64,000 nucleotides of DNA from an uncultured Pelagibacteraceae bacterium (lineage in GTDB: Bacteria; Pseudomonadota; Alphaproteobacteria; Pelagibacterales; Pelagibacteraceae): the NCBI GenBank assembly GCA_902567945.1, contig CACFOC010000002.1:1-64000 (forward strand). The letters are read 5' to 3'. The position numbers and the translations under genes are program-made. Positions within the stretch are counted from its first letter, which is position 1. Each line of letters begins with the position of its first letter. Shown one piece after another: positions 34,015 to 42,283 of the stretch. The notes beneath the pieces were generated by a model. The model was given only the letters and a program-made list of their open reading frames with translations, was not told where the DNA came from and made no database searches.

Positions 34015-35028
34015 TTACTCCCAACCTGCTTCGGTCATTACTTTTAAAGCAGCAGCCTGATTTTTCCCATATTTTGATACTTTAGTTTTTAAGTCCTGTT
34101 TAAATCCAAGACCAAACTGACCTATCAATTTGTTAGGTTCAACACCATCGATCATCGGATATTCGAATGTGTTGTTAACAATATGTTGTTGTGCTTCTTT
34201 AGTTAATAAAAACTCCAATAGCTTAATGGCATTAGCTTTGTTAGGTGCATGTTTTAACACTCCTCCTCCGCTAATGTTCATATGAGTTCCTCTTCCATCC
34301 TGGTTAGGAAAGAGAGGTTTAACTTTTTTTGCGGCTGCTTGTTGTTCTGGTCCTTTTTTACCAGATAACATCAAAGCTATATAATAAGTATTAGCAACAG
34401 CATACTCTGCTTCACCCGCAGCAACAGCTAAAATTTGTGCTCTATCATTGCCTTTTGGTTTTCTTGCCATGTTGTCAACCATCCCTTTTGCCCACTGTGC
34501 GGTTTTCTTTTTACCATTGTTTGCAATTAAAGATGCAACAAGAGACTGATTGTATACATTGCTTGATTTTCTGATCACAACTTTTCCTTTATATTTAGGA
34601 TCAGCTAAATCTTCGTAACTTAAATTAGCCGGAGGGTTTGTACGTGAAGGATTGTAATAAATCACACGTGCTCTCTTTGCTATTCCGTACCAATAAGGAG
34701 ATCTGAAATTAGATGGTATTGCTGAATTTAAAGCTTTAGAACTTGATTTTTGAAACATTCCTTTTGCCTGGAAAGCACCTAAACGTCCTGCATCTGCAGT
34801 TATATATAAATCAGCTATACAACTTTCACCTTCTTCAAGTATTCTTTTTTGAAGAGCTTTGTCTTTGCCTGATACTACATTCACTTTTATTCCAGTTTTT
34901 TGAGTAAATTTTTCATACAACTGAACATCTGAATCATAGTGTCTAGCACTAAAAATGTTCACTTCATTGGCATTTGAAACGCCAATTAATGTGAAAAAAA
35001 TTGATAAAATTAAAATAATTTTTTTCAT
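34015..35028 (-). CDS. fbpA: Ferric iron ABC transporter periplasmic binding protein
   Basis: Encodes 337 residues with signal peptide MKKIILILSIFFTLIGVSNA cleaved near residue 20. It is the FbpA/FutA type: VNIFSARHYDSD start, a VIYYNPSR segment, and NTYYIALM with the paired tyrosines that bind Fe(III). GVVLKHAPN-like block (GGGVLKHAPNKANAIKLLEFL) closes the second lobe. It captures ferric iron in the periplasm. The operon fbpA-small CxxC gene-fbpB-fbpC is preceded by a Fur-box region at 35070-35116. Confidence 0.92.
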   Translation of the reverse strand: MKKIILILSIFFTLIGVSNANEVNIFSARHYDSDVQLYEKFTQKTGIKVNVVSGKDKALQKRILEEGESCIADLYITADAGRLGAFQAKGMFQKSSSKALNSAIPSNFRSPYWYGIAKRARVIYYNPSRTNPPANLSYEDLADPKYKGKVVIRKSSNVYNQSLVASLIANNGKKKTAQWAKGMVDNMARKPKGNDRAQILAVAAGEAEYAVANTYYIALMLSGKKGPEQQAAAKKVKPLFPNQDGRGTHMNISGGGVLKHAPNKANAIKLLEFLLTKEAQQHIVNNTFEYPMIDGVEPNKLIGQFGLGFKQDLKTKVSKYGKNQAAALKVMTEAGWE

Positions 35029-35069
35029 TTTGTTCCTTTCACTTCAATTAGTTAAAATCGAATACTTAA

Positions 35070-35116
35070 TGATAATAATAATCAATTGCAATGAGAATGA
35101 TTATCAATATCATTAT
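35070..35116. promoter_or_regulatory. Fur-box-like operator before fbpA
   Basis: The region contains GATAATAATAATCAAT (35070-35085) and the symmetrical AATGAGAATGATTATCAAT (from about 35090), continuing TATCATTAT. These fit the Fur consensus of three repeats of GATAAT/ATTATC in mirror arrangement (GATAATGATAATCATTATC), with overlapping copies. Placed 40-90 bp upstream of the iron-binding protein gene, it is a good candidate for iron-dependent repression by Fur or a related regulator such as Mur/Irr. The same region can also affect the divergent bactofilin gene. Confidence 0.72.
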
Positions 35117-35191
35117 GTCGCACCTATTGCAACTAAAAAGTGTATAGGAGGTTTTATTTTCAATGTATATGATTGGTTGTAAAGGGATTAT

Positions 35192-35509
35192 ATGGCACAA
35201 GAAAAAACATCGATACTTTTATCAGACGTCTCAATTGAAGGGGATTTGATCGAAAAAGATAAAATCATAATAGATGCTAAGATAAATGGAGACATTAAAG
35301 CAGATGAAGTCAATACTCATTCGAACTCAAACATAAAAGGAAACATAAAATCTAAAAATGCTTCGTTGGGTGGAAAACTCAAGGGTAATATAAATGCTGA
35401 TAAAATAAGTATTAAAAAAACTGCTGATATTGATGGCGTTTTAAACCAAAAATCTTTGTCAATTGAAGAAGGTGCAACTCTTAAAATTAAAACACAGACA
35501 CACGATTAA
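35192..35509 (+). CDS. Bactofilin-family cytoskeletal protein
   Basis: Encodes 105 residues made of short beta-helix repeats: EGDLIEKDKIIIDAKINGDI, then repeated IKGNIKSKN-, LKGNINADK- and IDGVLNQK-type turns. The beginning is a short disordered tail. Bactofilins polymerise without nucleotide into filaments at the membrane and guide cell-wall or polar structures. This is a minimal version with no C-terminal tail. Start at 35192 with AAAGGGA before it. The gene is convergent with lysR. Confidence 0.85.
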   Translation: MAQEKTSILLSDVSIEGDLIEKDKIIIDAKINGDIKADEVNTHSNSNIKGNIKSKNASLGGKLKGNINADKISIKKTADIDGVLNQKSLSIEEGATLKIKTQTHD

Positions 35510-35512
35510 TTG

Positions 35513-36403
35513 TTAAAACTCCCACTTTTTAATTTTACTATATAGAAAATTTCTAAATGCTATTACTCGAGCCGTATTCTTTAAAGACTGAGGATAAACG
35601 AAATGAGCTTCTGTTTTTGGGCCTTCTACCTTTGGTAAAACTCTAATAATATTTGGTACTGATGCAGTTATATAATCAGGTAACGCTGCCAATCCAACAC
35701 CAGTTTGAACTGCAAGTAATAAGCCATAAACACTATTTACTTTCATAATTGGTTTAATTTTTCTACCGTCTTTTGAAGATAATTTTAGAGCCCAATCAGG
35801 ATTGAAAACCGGGGATGGCGCTCCCCTCCCATAAGAAATAAATCTATGTTTAGATAATTCAGATACATTTTTTGGGTGCCCGTATTGTTCTAAATACTTA
35901 GCAGAACCATAAATATGGTAATTTATATCAATTAATTTTTTTTGTATATGATTCAATTGTTTAGGTCTTCTCATCCAAATACCAATATCTGCTTGCCGTG
36001 TACTTAGGTCAAGCTCCTTGTCATCAAAAATTAATTCAATTTCAATTTCTGGGTTTAATTTCATAAACTCTTGGATTCTTGGTGTTAACCAAGTGGTTCC
36101 AAAACTTACAACTGTAGTTACGGTTAATTTTCCACTAGGTTTGTCTTTTTTATCCATTAATGTTGACTCTACATCTTTAAGTTTAGAAATAACTTCATGA
36201 GCTGTTTTAAATAAATATTCTCCGTTTTCTGTTAAAGATAAACCTCTAGCATGTCTTTCAAATAATTGAGTTTTTAATTCTTGTTCAAGTGATTGAATTT
36301 GACGACTTATCGCAGACTGACTCAGATTCAGAATATAAGTAGCCTTGGTAAAGTTCCCAGCTTCGGCAACAGCATGAAATATCTTTAGTTTATCCCAATC
36401 CAT
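35513..36403 (-). CDS. LysR-family transcriptional regulator
   Basis: Encodes 296 residues with the N-terminal helix-turn-helix (FHAVAEAGNFTKATYILNLSQSAISRQIQSLE at residues 9-40) and a periplasmic-binding-like effector domain. It is one base from the end of acuI, on the same strand (acuI ends at 36405, lysR starts at 36403), so it is cotranscribed with acuI and may control it or a nearby sulfur/carbon pathway. The effector is unknown; the first-helix match is typical of GcvA/CysB-like groups but not specific. Confidence 0.85.
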   Translation of the reverse strand: MDWDKLKIFHAVAEAGNFTKATYILNLSQSAISRQIQSLEQELKTQLFERHARGLSLTENGEYLFKTAHEVISKLKDVESTLMDKKDKPSGKLTVTTVVSFGTTWLTPRIQEFMKLNPEIEIELIFDDKELDLSTRQADIGIWMRRPKQLNHIQKKLIDINYHIYGSAKYLEQYGHPKNVSELSKHRFISYGRGAPSPVFNPDWALKLSSKDGRKIKPIMKVNSVYGLLLAVQTGVGLAALPDYITASVPNIIRVLPKVEGPKTEAHFVYPQSLKNTARVIAFRNFLYSKIKKWEF

Positions 36404-36404
36404 T

Positions 36405-37406
36405 TTACTTATTTAAATCTATTATAATTCGTCCTGAAGTTTTCCCTTTTAACATTTCAGGAAAGATATTTAGTAACTCTTCTAAACTTACTGTTTTAAT
36501 ATTTTTTTCTAAAAGATTAAAATCAATAAACTTAGAAACTTGAGACCAGATGAATTCTCGTCTTTTTCTACTTATCATAACTGAATCTATTCCCCATAAT
36601 TTTACTCCACGAATTATAAAAGGCATGACTGTTGTATTAAGCTTAATATCTGCAGCATTCCCGCATGCAGCAACGATTCCGCTATGTTTTGTTTGAGAAA
36701 TTGCGTTGGCCAAAATTGTACCTCCTACAGTATCAACAACACCATCCCATAAACCTTTTCCTAAAACTCTTGGTTCCAACTCAAAATCTTTTCTATCAAG
36801 AATGTTGTTTGCCCCAAGTTTTTTTAAATAATCAGACTGATCTGTTTTTCCAGTTACAGCTGACACATTATATCCAAATTTTGAAAGTATCATCACTGCA
36901 ATACTTCCTACTCCTCCGCTTGCCCCTGTTACCAATACATCTTTTACTTTTTCTCCCATCAATAATTCTTCTCTTGCTTTTATTGCAAAAGAACAAAGTA
37001 AAGATGTAAATCCAGCTGTGCCAAGGGTCATTGCGTTTTTATTTGAAATTGAATTAGGTAGCTTTATTAAAAATTCACTTTTTACTTTTGCAAATTGAGC
37101 ATATCCTCCTGGATATAATTCTCCAACTCTACAGCCTGTTACAACGACATTGTCACCCGATTTAAAATTATCATTTTCACTTTCTACAACTTGTCCAGAA
37201 AAATCTATACCAGGGATATGCGGATATTCTTTAACTAACTTTGCGCCATTTTTTAGGATTAATGCATCTTTATAATTAAGACCTGAAAAATCAACTTTTA
37301 CCAATACTTCGCCACTCTTAAAAAAGCTATTGTCTAAAGTTTTTATCTCCCTAGAAAATTTTTCACTTGTTTGGTTTAATACTATCGCTTTGAACTTATT
37401 GCTCAT
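36405..37406 (-). CDS. acuI: AcuI/YhdH-family acryloyl-CoA reductase (MDR superfamily)
   Basis: Encodes 333 residues of the quinone-oxidoreductase-like MDR family. FSGLNYKDALILKNG, HIPGIDFSGQVVES, VTGASGGVGSIAVMILSKFG (NADPH fold) and RVLGKGLWDGVVDTVGGTI match AcuI/YhdH. AcuI reduces acryloyl-CoA to propionyl-CoA with NADPH, detoxifying acrylate made from DMSP. A DddP-like candidate is encoded at 50235-51470 in the same window. It is placed with a LysR gene one base downstream. YhdH of other bacteria has the same activity, so the symbol is supported but the physiological role rests on context. Confidence 0.85.
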   Translation of the reverse strand: MSNKFKAIVLNQTSEKFSREIKTLDNSFFKSGEVLVKVDFSGLNYKDALILKNGAKLVKEYPHIPGIDFSGQVVESENDNFKSGDNVVVTGCRVGELYPGGYAQFAKVKSEFLIKLPNSISNKNAMTLGTAGFTSLLCSFAIKAREELLMGEKVKDVLVTGASGGVGSIAVMILSKFGYNVSAVTGKTDQSDYLKKLGANNILDRKDFELEPRVLGKGLWDGVVDTVGGTILANAISQTKHSGIVAACGNAADIKLNTTVMPFIIRGVKLWGIDSVMISRKRREFIWSQVSKFIDFNLLEKNIKTVSLEELLNIFPEMLKGKTSGRIIIDLNK

Positions 37407-37436
37407 TTTAAAAATTAGGACTATTATTAATAAACG

Positions 37437-38054
37437 CTATTCTTTATTAATATATCTCAAGTAACGATTTTGAAAACTTAAATCATCCTTGAAAGCTCCA
37501 AGAAAATAATTAGTCACTGTAGTCGTATCTTCTTTTCTAACGCCTCTATTTGTCATACACTGGTGAGAGGCATCTATGGTAACAGCGACACCTCTTGGTT
37601 GTAAAACGTCCATTATGGTTCTCGCAATTTGCATTGTTAAACGTTCTTGTGTTTGCAATCTTTTTGAGAAAACTTCTACTACTCTCGCTAATTTACTTAA
37701 GCCTACAACCTTATTTGAAGGGATATAAGCAACATGTGCCACGCCAGTAATAGGAGCCATATGATGTTCACAATGACTTTGAATGCTTATATTTTTTTCG
37801 ATAACCATGTCGTCGTAACCTTCCACTTCGGTAAAAGTTTTTGATAAAAATTGGGCTGGATTTTGGGTGTAGCCTCTAAAATATTCTCTGTATGCCTTAA
37901 TAACTCTTTTTGGCGTTGATTTTAAACCTTCTCGTTCTGGATTTTCTCCTATCCATTCAATAATTGTTTTAACTGCCTCTTCTGCTTTTTCATCAGAGAC
38001 TTGTTGTGTCTTTTTTTGCAATTGTTCTGTATCTTTGTCTTTAACTAGTTTCAT
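37437..38054 (-). CDS. folE: GTP cyclohydrolase I
   Basis: Encodes 205 residues. The active-site zinc Cys-His motifs are in QSHCEHHMAPITGVAHVAYIP and HQCMTNRGVRKEDTTTVT, with GLSKLARVVEVFSKRLQTQERLTMQIA and the GENPEREGL start typical of FolE type I. It makes 7,8-dihydroneopterin triphosphate, the first step to folate (and queuosine). Folate is central to the one-carbon enzymes in this window. It is divergent from hisI with a 43-bp gap. Confidence 0.95.
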   Translation of the reverse strand: MKLVKDKDTEQLQKKTQQVSDEKAEEAVKTIIEWIGENPEREGLKSTPKRVIKAYREYFRGYTQNPAQFLSKTFTEVEGYDDMVIEKNISIQSHCEHHMAPITGVAHVAYIPSNKVVGLSKLARVVEVFSKRLQTQERLTMQIARTIMDVLQPRGVAVTIDASHQCMTNRGVRKEDTTTVTNYFLGAFKDDLSFQNRYLRYINKE

Positions 38055-38097
38055 GTTATTAATTTAATTAATTATTAATATCTATATAATATATTTT

Positions 38098-38565
38098 ATG
38101 TTTAAAAAAAGAGATAATATTCAAGAAGTAGAGGAAGGCAAGTATTTATCGCCTAAATTTGATAAAAATGGCCTTATACCAGTTATAACCACTGACTTCA
38201 AAACTGGAGACATTTTGATGCATGGCTATATGAATGCAGAAGCATTGAAAAAAACTATTGAGACAAAAGAAGCTCATTACTGGAGTCGATCAAGAAATAA
38301 AATTTGGCACAAGGGTCAAGTTAGTGGATTTATACAAAAAATTAAAGAAATAAGAATTGATGATGATCAGGATTCTATTTGGTTAACTGTAGATATTAAT
38401 GATGGAGCTAGTTGCCATGTAGGCTATCGATCTTGTTTTTATAGATCAATACCATTAGGTAAAATTGTAAATAGTGAAAAAGTTGAAATGAAGTTTGAAG
38501 AAAAAAATAAAGTTTTCGATCCTAAAAAAGTTTATAAAGATGAACCAAACCCTACTGAACTTTAA
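38098..38565 (+). CDS. hisI: Phosphoribosyl-AMP cyclohydrolase
   Basis: Encodes 155 residues. Core features are VITTDFKTGDILMHGYMNAEA, YWSRSRNKIWHKGQVSG and the zinc/metal region ASCHVGYRSCFYR with two cysteines. It opens the purine ring of PR-AMP in histidine synthesis. It lies outside the his operon, as is frequent in streamlined genomes. It shares one base with the following DUF2237 gene. The C-terminal 30 residues after RSIPLG extend beyond a bare HisI domain; no HisE domain is present. Confidence 0.92.
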   Translation: MFKKRDNIQEVEEGKYLSPKFDKNGLIPVITTDFKTGDILMHGYMNAEALKKTIETKEAHYWSRSRNKIWHKGQVSGFIQKIKEIRIDDDQDSIWLTVDINDGASCHVGYRSCFYRSIPLGKIVNSEKVEMKFEEKNKVFDPKKVYKDEPNPTEL

Positions 38566-38942
38566 TGAGTGATAAATTTCAAAAAAATGTACTTGGTGAA
38601 AAACTGGAACCTTGTTCAACCGAACCTCTAACAGGTTGGTTTAGAGATGGTTGTTGCAATACAGATAACAACGATCACGGAATTCATACTGTATGTGCAA
38701 GAGTTACTAAAGATTTTTTAGAATGGGCTAAGATAAATGGAAATGATTTAATCACACCTCATCCAGAATTTGATTTTCCAGGTTTAAAAGAAGGAGATAG
38801 TTGGTGTATCTGCGCTGCTACTTATGCTCAAGCAATAGATGAGGGAAAAGCTTGCAAAATTTTTTTAAAAAAAACTAACAATAGAACCTTAAACTTAATT
38901 CCTCTAGAAAAATTAAAGAAATTTGCAATCGATCTTTCTTAA
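38565..38942 (+). CDS. DUF2237 family protein
   Basis: Encodes 125 residues with the DUF2237 pattern: KNVLGEKLEPCSTEPLTGWFRDGCC at the start, HTVCARVTKDFLEW and the WCICAATYAQA segment with conserved cysteines (six or more in total). The family is widespread in Proteobacteria and cyanobacteria with no known function; Cys-rich placement suggests metal binding or redox. Its start overlaps the hisI stop by one base. Confidence 0.85.
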   Translation: MSDKFQKNVLGEKLEPCSTEPLTGWFRDGCCNTDNNDHGIHTVCARVTKDFLEWAKINGNDLITPHPEFDFPGLKEGDSWCICAATYAQAIDEGKACKIFLKKTNNRTLNLIPLEKLKKFAIDLS

Positions 38943-38951
38943 TTAAATTAA

Positions 38952-40559
38952 TTACATATTTCCGTATTTTGGTCCACCACCACCTTCTGGTGTTACCCAT
39001 GTAATATTTTGAGATGGTTCTTTAATATCACAAGTTTTACAATGTATGCAGTTTTGTGAGTTAATAACAAACTTTTCATTTTGTACTTCGTACACGCCAA
39101 CGGGACAATATCTTTGAGCGGGCTCATCATATTCTTTTAAAGTGTAGTTAATCGGTAAATTTGAATCTTTTAATTTAAGATGGACTGGTTGATTTTCTGT
39201 ATGATTTGTTCCTGTCAAATAAACTGAGCTAGTTTTATCAAATGTTATTTTTCCATCAGGCTTTGGATATTCTATTTTTTTCATTTCATTGGCTGGTCTT
39301 AACGCTTCATGATCTGCATGATTGTGTTTCAAAGTTAAAGGTAATTTTCCTCTGAATAATATCTGATCTAAACCTGTAAAAATAATACCTAATATTAACC
39401 CCCAACTGAAACTTGGTTTAACATTTCTTGCTGCATGCAATTCTTTATAAACCCAGCTTTTTTTAAATTTTTCTTCGTATATTGATAAATCTTTTTTATT
39501 TTTTATATTTTCAATAATAGTTTCAGCAGCGATAATTCCACTTTTCATTGCCGTATGGGAACCCTTAATTTTTGGCATGTTAAGTGTCCCCGCATCACAT
39601 CCGATTAGTAACCCACCTGGCATATACATTTTAGGTAAACTTTGAAGACCACCTTCAATCAAAGCTCTAGCACCAAATGCTATTCTTTTTCCGCCTTCCA
39701 ACATTTTCTTAATATCTTTGTGTGTTTTAAACCTTTGAAATTCATCAAAGGGTGATAAATATGGGTTTTTATAGTCAAGGCCAATAACATAACCAATATA
39801 AATTTGTTTTTTTTCGGCATGATAAATAAAACTACCGCCGTAAGTTTTGTTATCTAACGGCCAACCAGCTGTGTGCATAACTAAACCTTCTTGATGTTGT
39901 TGATCACTTACCTCCCATATTTCTTTAAAACCAATACCGTATTGTTGCGGATTTTTTTCTGCATCAAGATTATATTTTTTAATTAATTGTTTACCCAAAT
40001 GACCTCTGCAACCTTCAGCAAATACTGTAACTTTTGCATGTAGCTCCATACCTTCTTGGTAGCCTTCTTTTTTATTTCCGTCTTTGTCCAAACCCATGTC
40101 TAAAGTAGCTACTCCTTTAATGGAACCATCATCCTTATAAAGAACTTCGCTAGCTGGAAAGCCTGGAAATATTTCTACACCTAATTTTTCTGCTTGTTCA
40201 GCTAACCAACGACAAAGGTTGGCTAGACTAATAATATAATTTTCATGATTTTTTTGTACTGAAGGCAAAAGCCATGTTGGCCAGCTCAAAGAGCTATTTT
40301 TGCCCAAAAATAAGAATTTTTCTTTAGAAACCTTTGTTTTAATGGGTGCTCCTTGTTCTTTCCATTTTGGTAAAATTTCATCAAGTGCTTTAGTCTCAAA
40401 AACATTTCCACTTAAAATATGGGAGCCAACCTCAGATCCTTTCTCCAATATACAGACGTTTAAATTAGAATCGAGCTGTTTTAATTTTATCGCAGTAGTT
40501 AATCCTGCTGGACCAGCTCCAACAATAACTACATCATATTCCATTGCTTCTCTTGGCAT
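38952..40559 (-). CDS. etfD: Electron transfer flavoprotein-ubiquinone oxidoreductase
   Basis: Encodes 535 residues starting MPREAMEYDVVIVGAGPAGL, the FAD fold. The middle has GCDAGTLNMPKIKGSHTAMKSG and the ubiquinone-binding amphipathic segment. The C-terminal [4Fe-4S] ferredoxin domain has its cysteines in RYCPVGVYEV and NCIHCKTCDIKEPSQNITW. ETF-QO takes electrons from EtfAB into the quinone pool at the inner membrane. It closes the operon dehydrogenase-etfB-etfA-etfD with a 21-bp gap to etfA. Confidence 0.93.
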   Translation of the reverse strand: MPREAMEYDVVIVGAGPAGLTTAIKLKQLDSNLNVCILEKGSEVGSHILSGNVFETKALDEILPKWKEQGAPIKTKVSKEKFLFLGKNSSLSWPTWLLPSVQKNHENYIISLANLCRWLAEQAEKLGVEIFPGFPASEVLYKDDGSIKGVATLDMGLDKDGNKKEGYQEGMELHAKVTVFAEGCRGHLGKQLIKKYNLDAEKNPQQYGIGFKEIWEVSDQQHQEGLVMHTAGWPLDNKTYGGSFIYHAEKKQIYIGYVIGLDYKNPYLSPFDEFQRFKTHKDIKKMLEGGKRIAFGARALIEGGLQSLPKMYMPGGLLIGCDAGTLNMPKIKGSHTAMKSGIIAAETIIENIKNKKDLSIYEEKFKKSWVYKELHAARNVKPSFSWGLILGIIFTGLDQILFRGKLPLTLKHNHADHEALRPANEMKKIEYPKPDGKITFDKTSSVYLTGTNHTENQPVHLKLKDSNLPINYTLKEYDEPAQRYCPVGVYEVQNEKFVINSQNCIHCKTCDIKEPSQNITWVTPEGGGGPKYGNM

Positions 40560-40580
40560 ACGGCGACTATATCAAACTTT

Positions 40581-41534
40581 TTATTTTTGGATAGTATTCA
40601 GTTTATTTAGTTCTTCAAGAAACTGCGGTAAAGCTTCAAACAAATCTGCTTCTAAACCGTAGTCAGCAATACTAAAGATAGGAGCTTCACCGTCTTTATT
40701 TATAGCGACAATAATTTTACTTTCTTTCATTCCAGCTAAATGTTGAATTGCTCCGGAAATACCTACCGCTATATATAAATCGGGCACAACCACTTTACCT
40801 GTTTGTCCAACTTGATGATCGTTGCTTATATAACCGGCATCAACTGCAGCACGTGACGCTCCTACTGCTGCATTTAGTTTATCAGCAATAGCATTTATAA
40901 GTTTAAAATTCTCTCCACTTTGCATGCCTCTTCCGCCAGAAATTACAACTCTTGCAGTTCCGAGTTCTGGTCTTTCTGATTTGGTTTCTTCTCTTTTAAT
41001 AAATTTAGAAATATTTGGAACATCAATAGCTTCAATTTTTTCAATTGAAGAAGAACCACCAGAAGTAGGTGCTGCATCAAATGATGTAGGTCTTATCGTA
41101 ATACATTTTTTTTTATCATTACTTTTAACTGTTGCAAACGCATTGCCTGCATAAATAGGTCTAACAAAAGTATCTTCACTGATGATTTTTACTATGTCGC
41201 TTACTTGAGATGTGTCTAGTAATGCAGCAACTCTTGGCATAAAATTTTTTCCAAAAGTATTTGCTGATGCTATTATATGAGTATATTTTTCTGCCAATTC
41301 TACAACTAATGGGGTTAAATTTTCTGCTAAATAATTTTCATAATTAGCCGAATCGGATTGCAAAACTTTTTTAACTAATGAAACTGCAGCTACTTCTTTA
41401 CAAACATTGTCACATTTACTACCTGCTACCAAAACATGAACATCTGAATTGATTTTAGATGCTGCATTAATCGAATTCAAAGAAAATGTTCTTAGTTTTG
41501 AATTATCGTGCTCTGCTATTACTAAAACTGACAT
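40581..41534 (-). CDS. etfA: Electron transfer flavoprotein alpha subunit
   Basis: Encodes 317 residues. The FAD-binding C-terminal domain has GTARVVISGGRGMQSGENFKL, GASRAAVDAGYISNDHQVGQTGKVV and LYIAVGISGAIQHLAGMK. The beta partner is directly upstream, and one base is shared (41534). EtfAB is a soluble carrier that accepts electrons from FAD dehydrogenases. Here the dehydrogenase is the dimethylglycine/sarcosine-type enzyme in the same operon, and it may serve acyl-CoA dehydrogenases as well. Confidence 0.95.
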   Translation of the reverse strand: MSVLVIAEHDNSKLRTFSLNSINAASKINSDVHVLVAGSKCDNVCKEVAAVSLVKKVLQSDSANYENYLAENLTPLVVELAEKYTHIIASANTFGKNFMPRVAALLDTSQVSDIVKIISEDTFVRPIYAGNAFATVKSNDKKKCITIRPTSFDAAPTSGGSSSIEKIEAIDVPNISKFIKREETKSERPELGTARVVISGGRGMQSGENFKLINAIADKLNAAVGASRAAVDAGYISNDHQVGQTGKVVVPDLYIAVGISGAIQHLAGMKESKIIVAINKDGEAPIFSIADYGLEADLFEALPQFLEELNKLNTIQK

Positions 41535-42283
41535 TAGATTACTTTTGCCTCATTTTTAAGTTTACTAACAAGTTCAGCTACATTAGCTACCTTAACTCCA
41601 CCTTTTCTTTTAGGAGGCTCTTCTACTTTTAACTGTTGAATCCTATTTGAAATATCAACACCTAAATCTTTGGCAATTAATTGTTCGATTGGTTTTTTCT
41701 TTGCTTTCATAATATTAGGTAATGAAGCATAACGAGGCTCATTAAGTCTTAAATCGCAAGTAACAACGGCTGGAAGGTTTATTTCTATTGTTTCTAAACC
41801 TTCATCTACCTCTCTAGTGACTTGAATTGTTTTTTCTTTTACTTCTACTTTTGATGCAAAGGTACCTTGTGCCCACCCTAACATTGATGAAAGCATTTGT
41901 CCTGTTTGGTTGCAGTCATCATCGATGGCTTGTTTACCCATAAAAACAATATCTGGTTTTTCTTTTTCAATAACTTTTTTTAAAATCTTGGCCACCCCTA
42001 AAGGTTCAATATAACTATCTGCTTTAACATGAATTCCTCTATCTGCGCCAACAGCCAAAGCTTTTCTAACAGTTTCTTGCGCTTTTTCTTCTCCTATAGT
42101 AACCGCAATTACTTCTTTTGCTTTGTTTGATTCTTTTAGTTTTACTGCTTCTTCTATAGCATTATCATCTGGTGGATTAGTTGACATTTTAACATTATCA
42201 GTTTGTACACCTTTACCATCCTCTTTAACCCTAATTTGGACGTTATAATCTATGACTCTTTTTACTGCGACTAAAATTTTCAT
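41534..42283 (-). CDS. etfB: Electron transfer flavoprotein beta subunit
   Basis: Encodes 249 residues. [41 protein letters not shown] and [26 protein letters not shown] are typical EtfB blocks, with AMP-binding residues around [47 protein letters not shown] closes the recognition-loop domain. It directly follows the dehydrogenase (42284/42283), consistent with translational coupling. Confidence 0.95.
   Translation of the reverse strand: MKILVAVKRVIDYNVQIRVKEDGKGVQTDNVKMSTNPPDDNAIEEAVKLKESNKAKEVIAVTIGEEKAQETVRKALAVGADRGIHVKADSYIEPLGVAKILKKVIEKEKPDIVFMGKQAIDDDCNQTGQMLSSMLGWAQGTFASKVEVKEKTIQVTREVDEGLETIEINLPAVVTCDLRLNEPRYASLPNIMKAKKKPIEQLIAKDLGVDISNRIQQLKVEEPPKRKGGVKVANVAELVSKLKNEAKVI

Noticed and set aside
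34955-35182. 75-codon plus-strand frame across the fbpA start and Fur region
   Set aside because: It overlaps the signal peptide region of fbpA and the operator, with low-complexity sequence.
40300-41154. Plus-strand frames inside etfD and etfA
   Set aside because: Antisense shadows of strongly identified genes.
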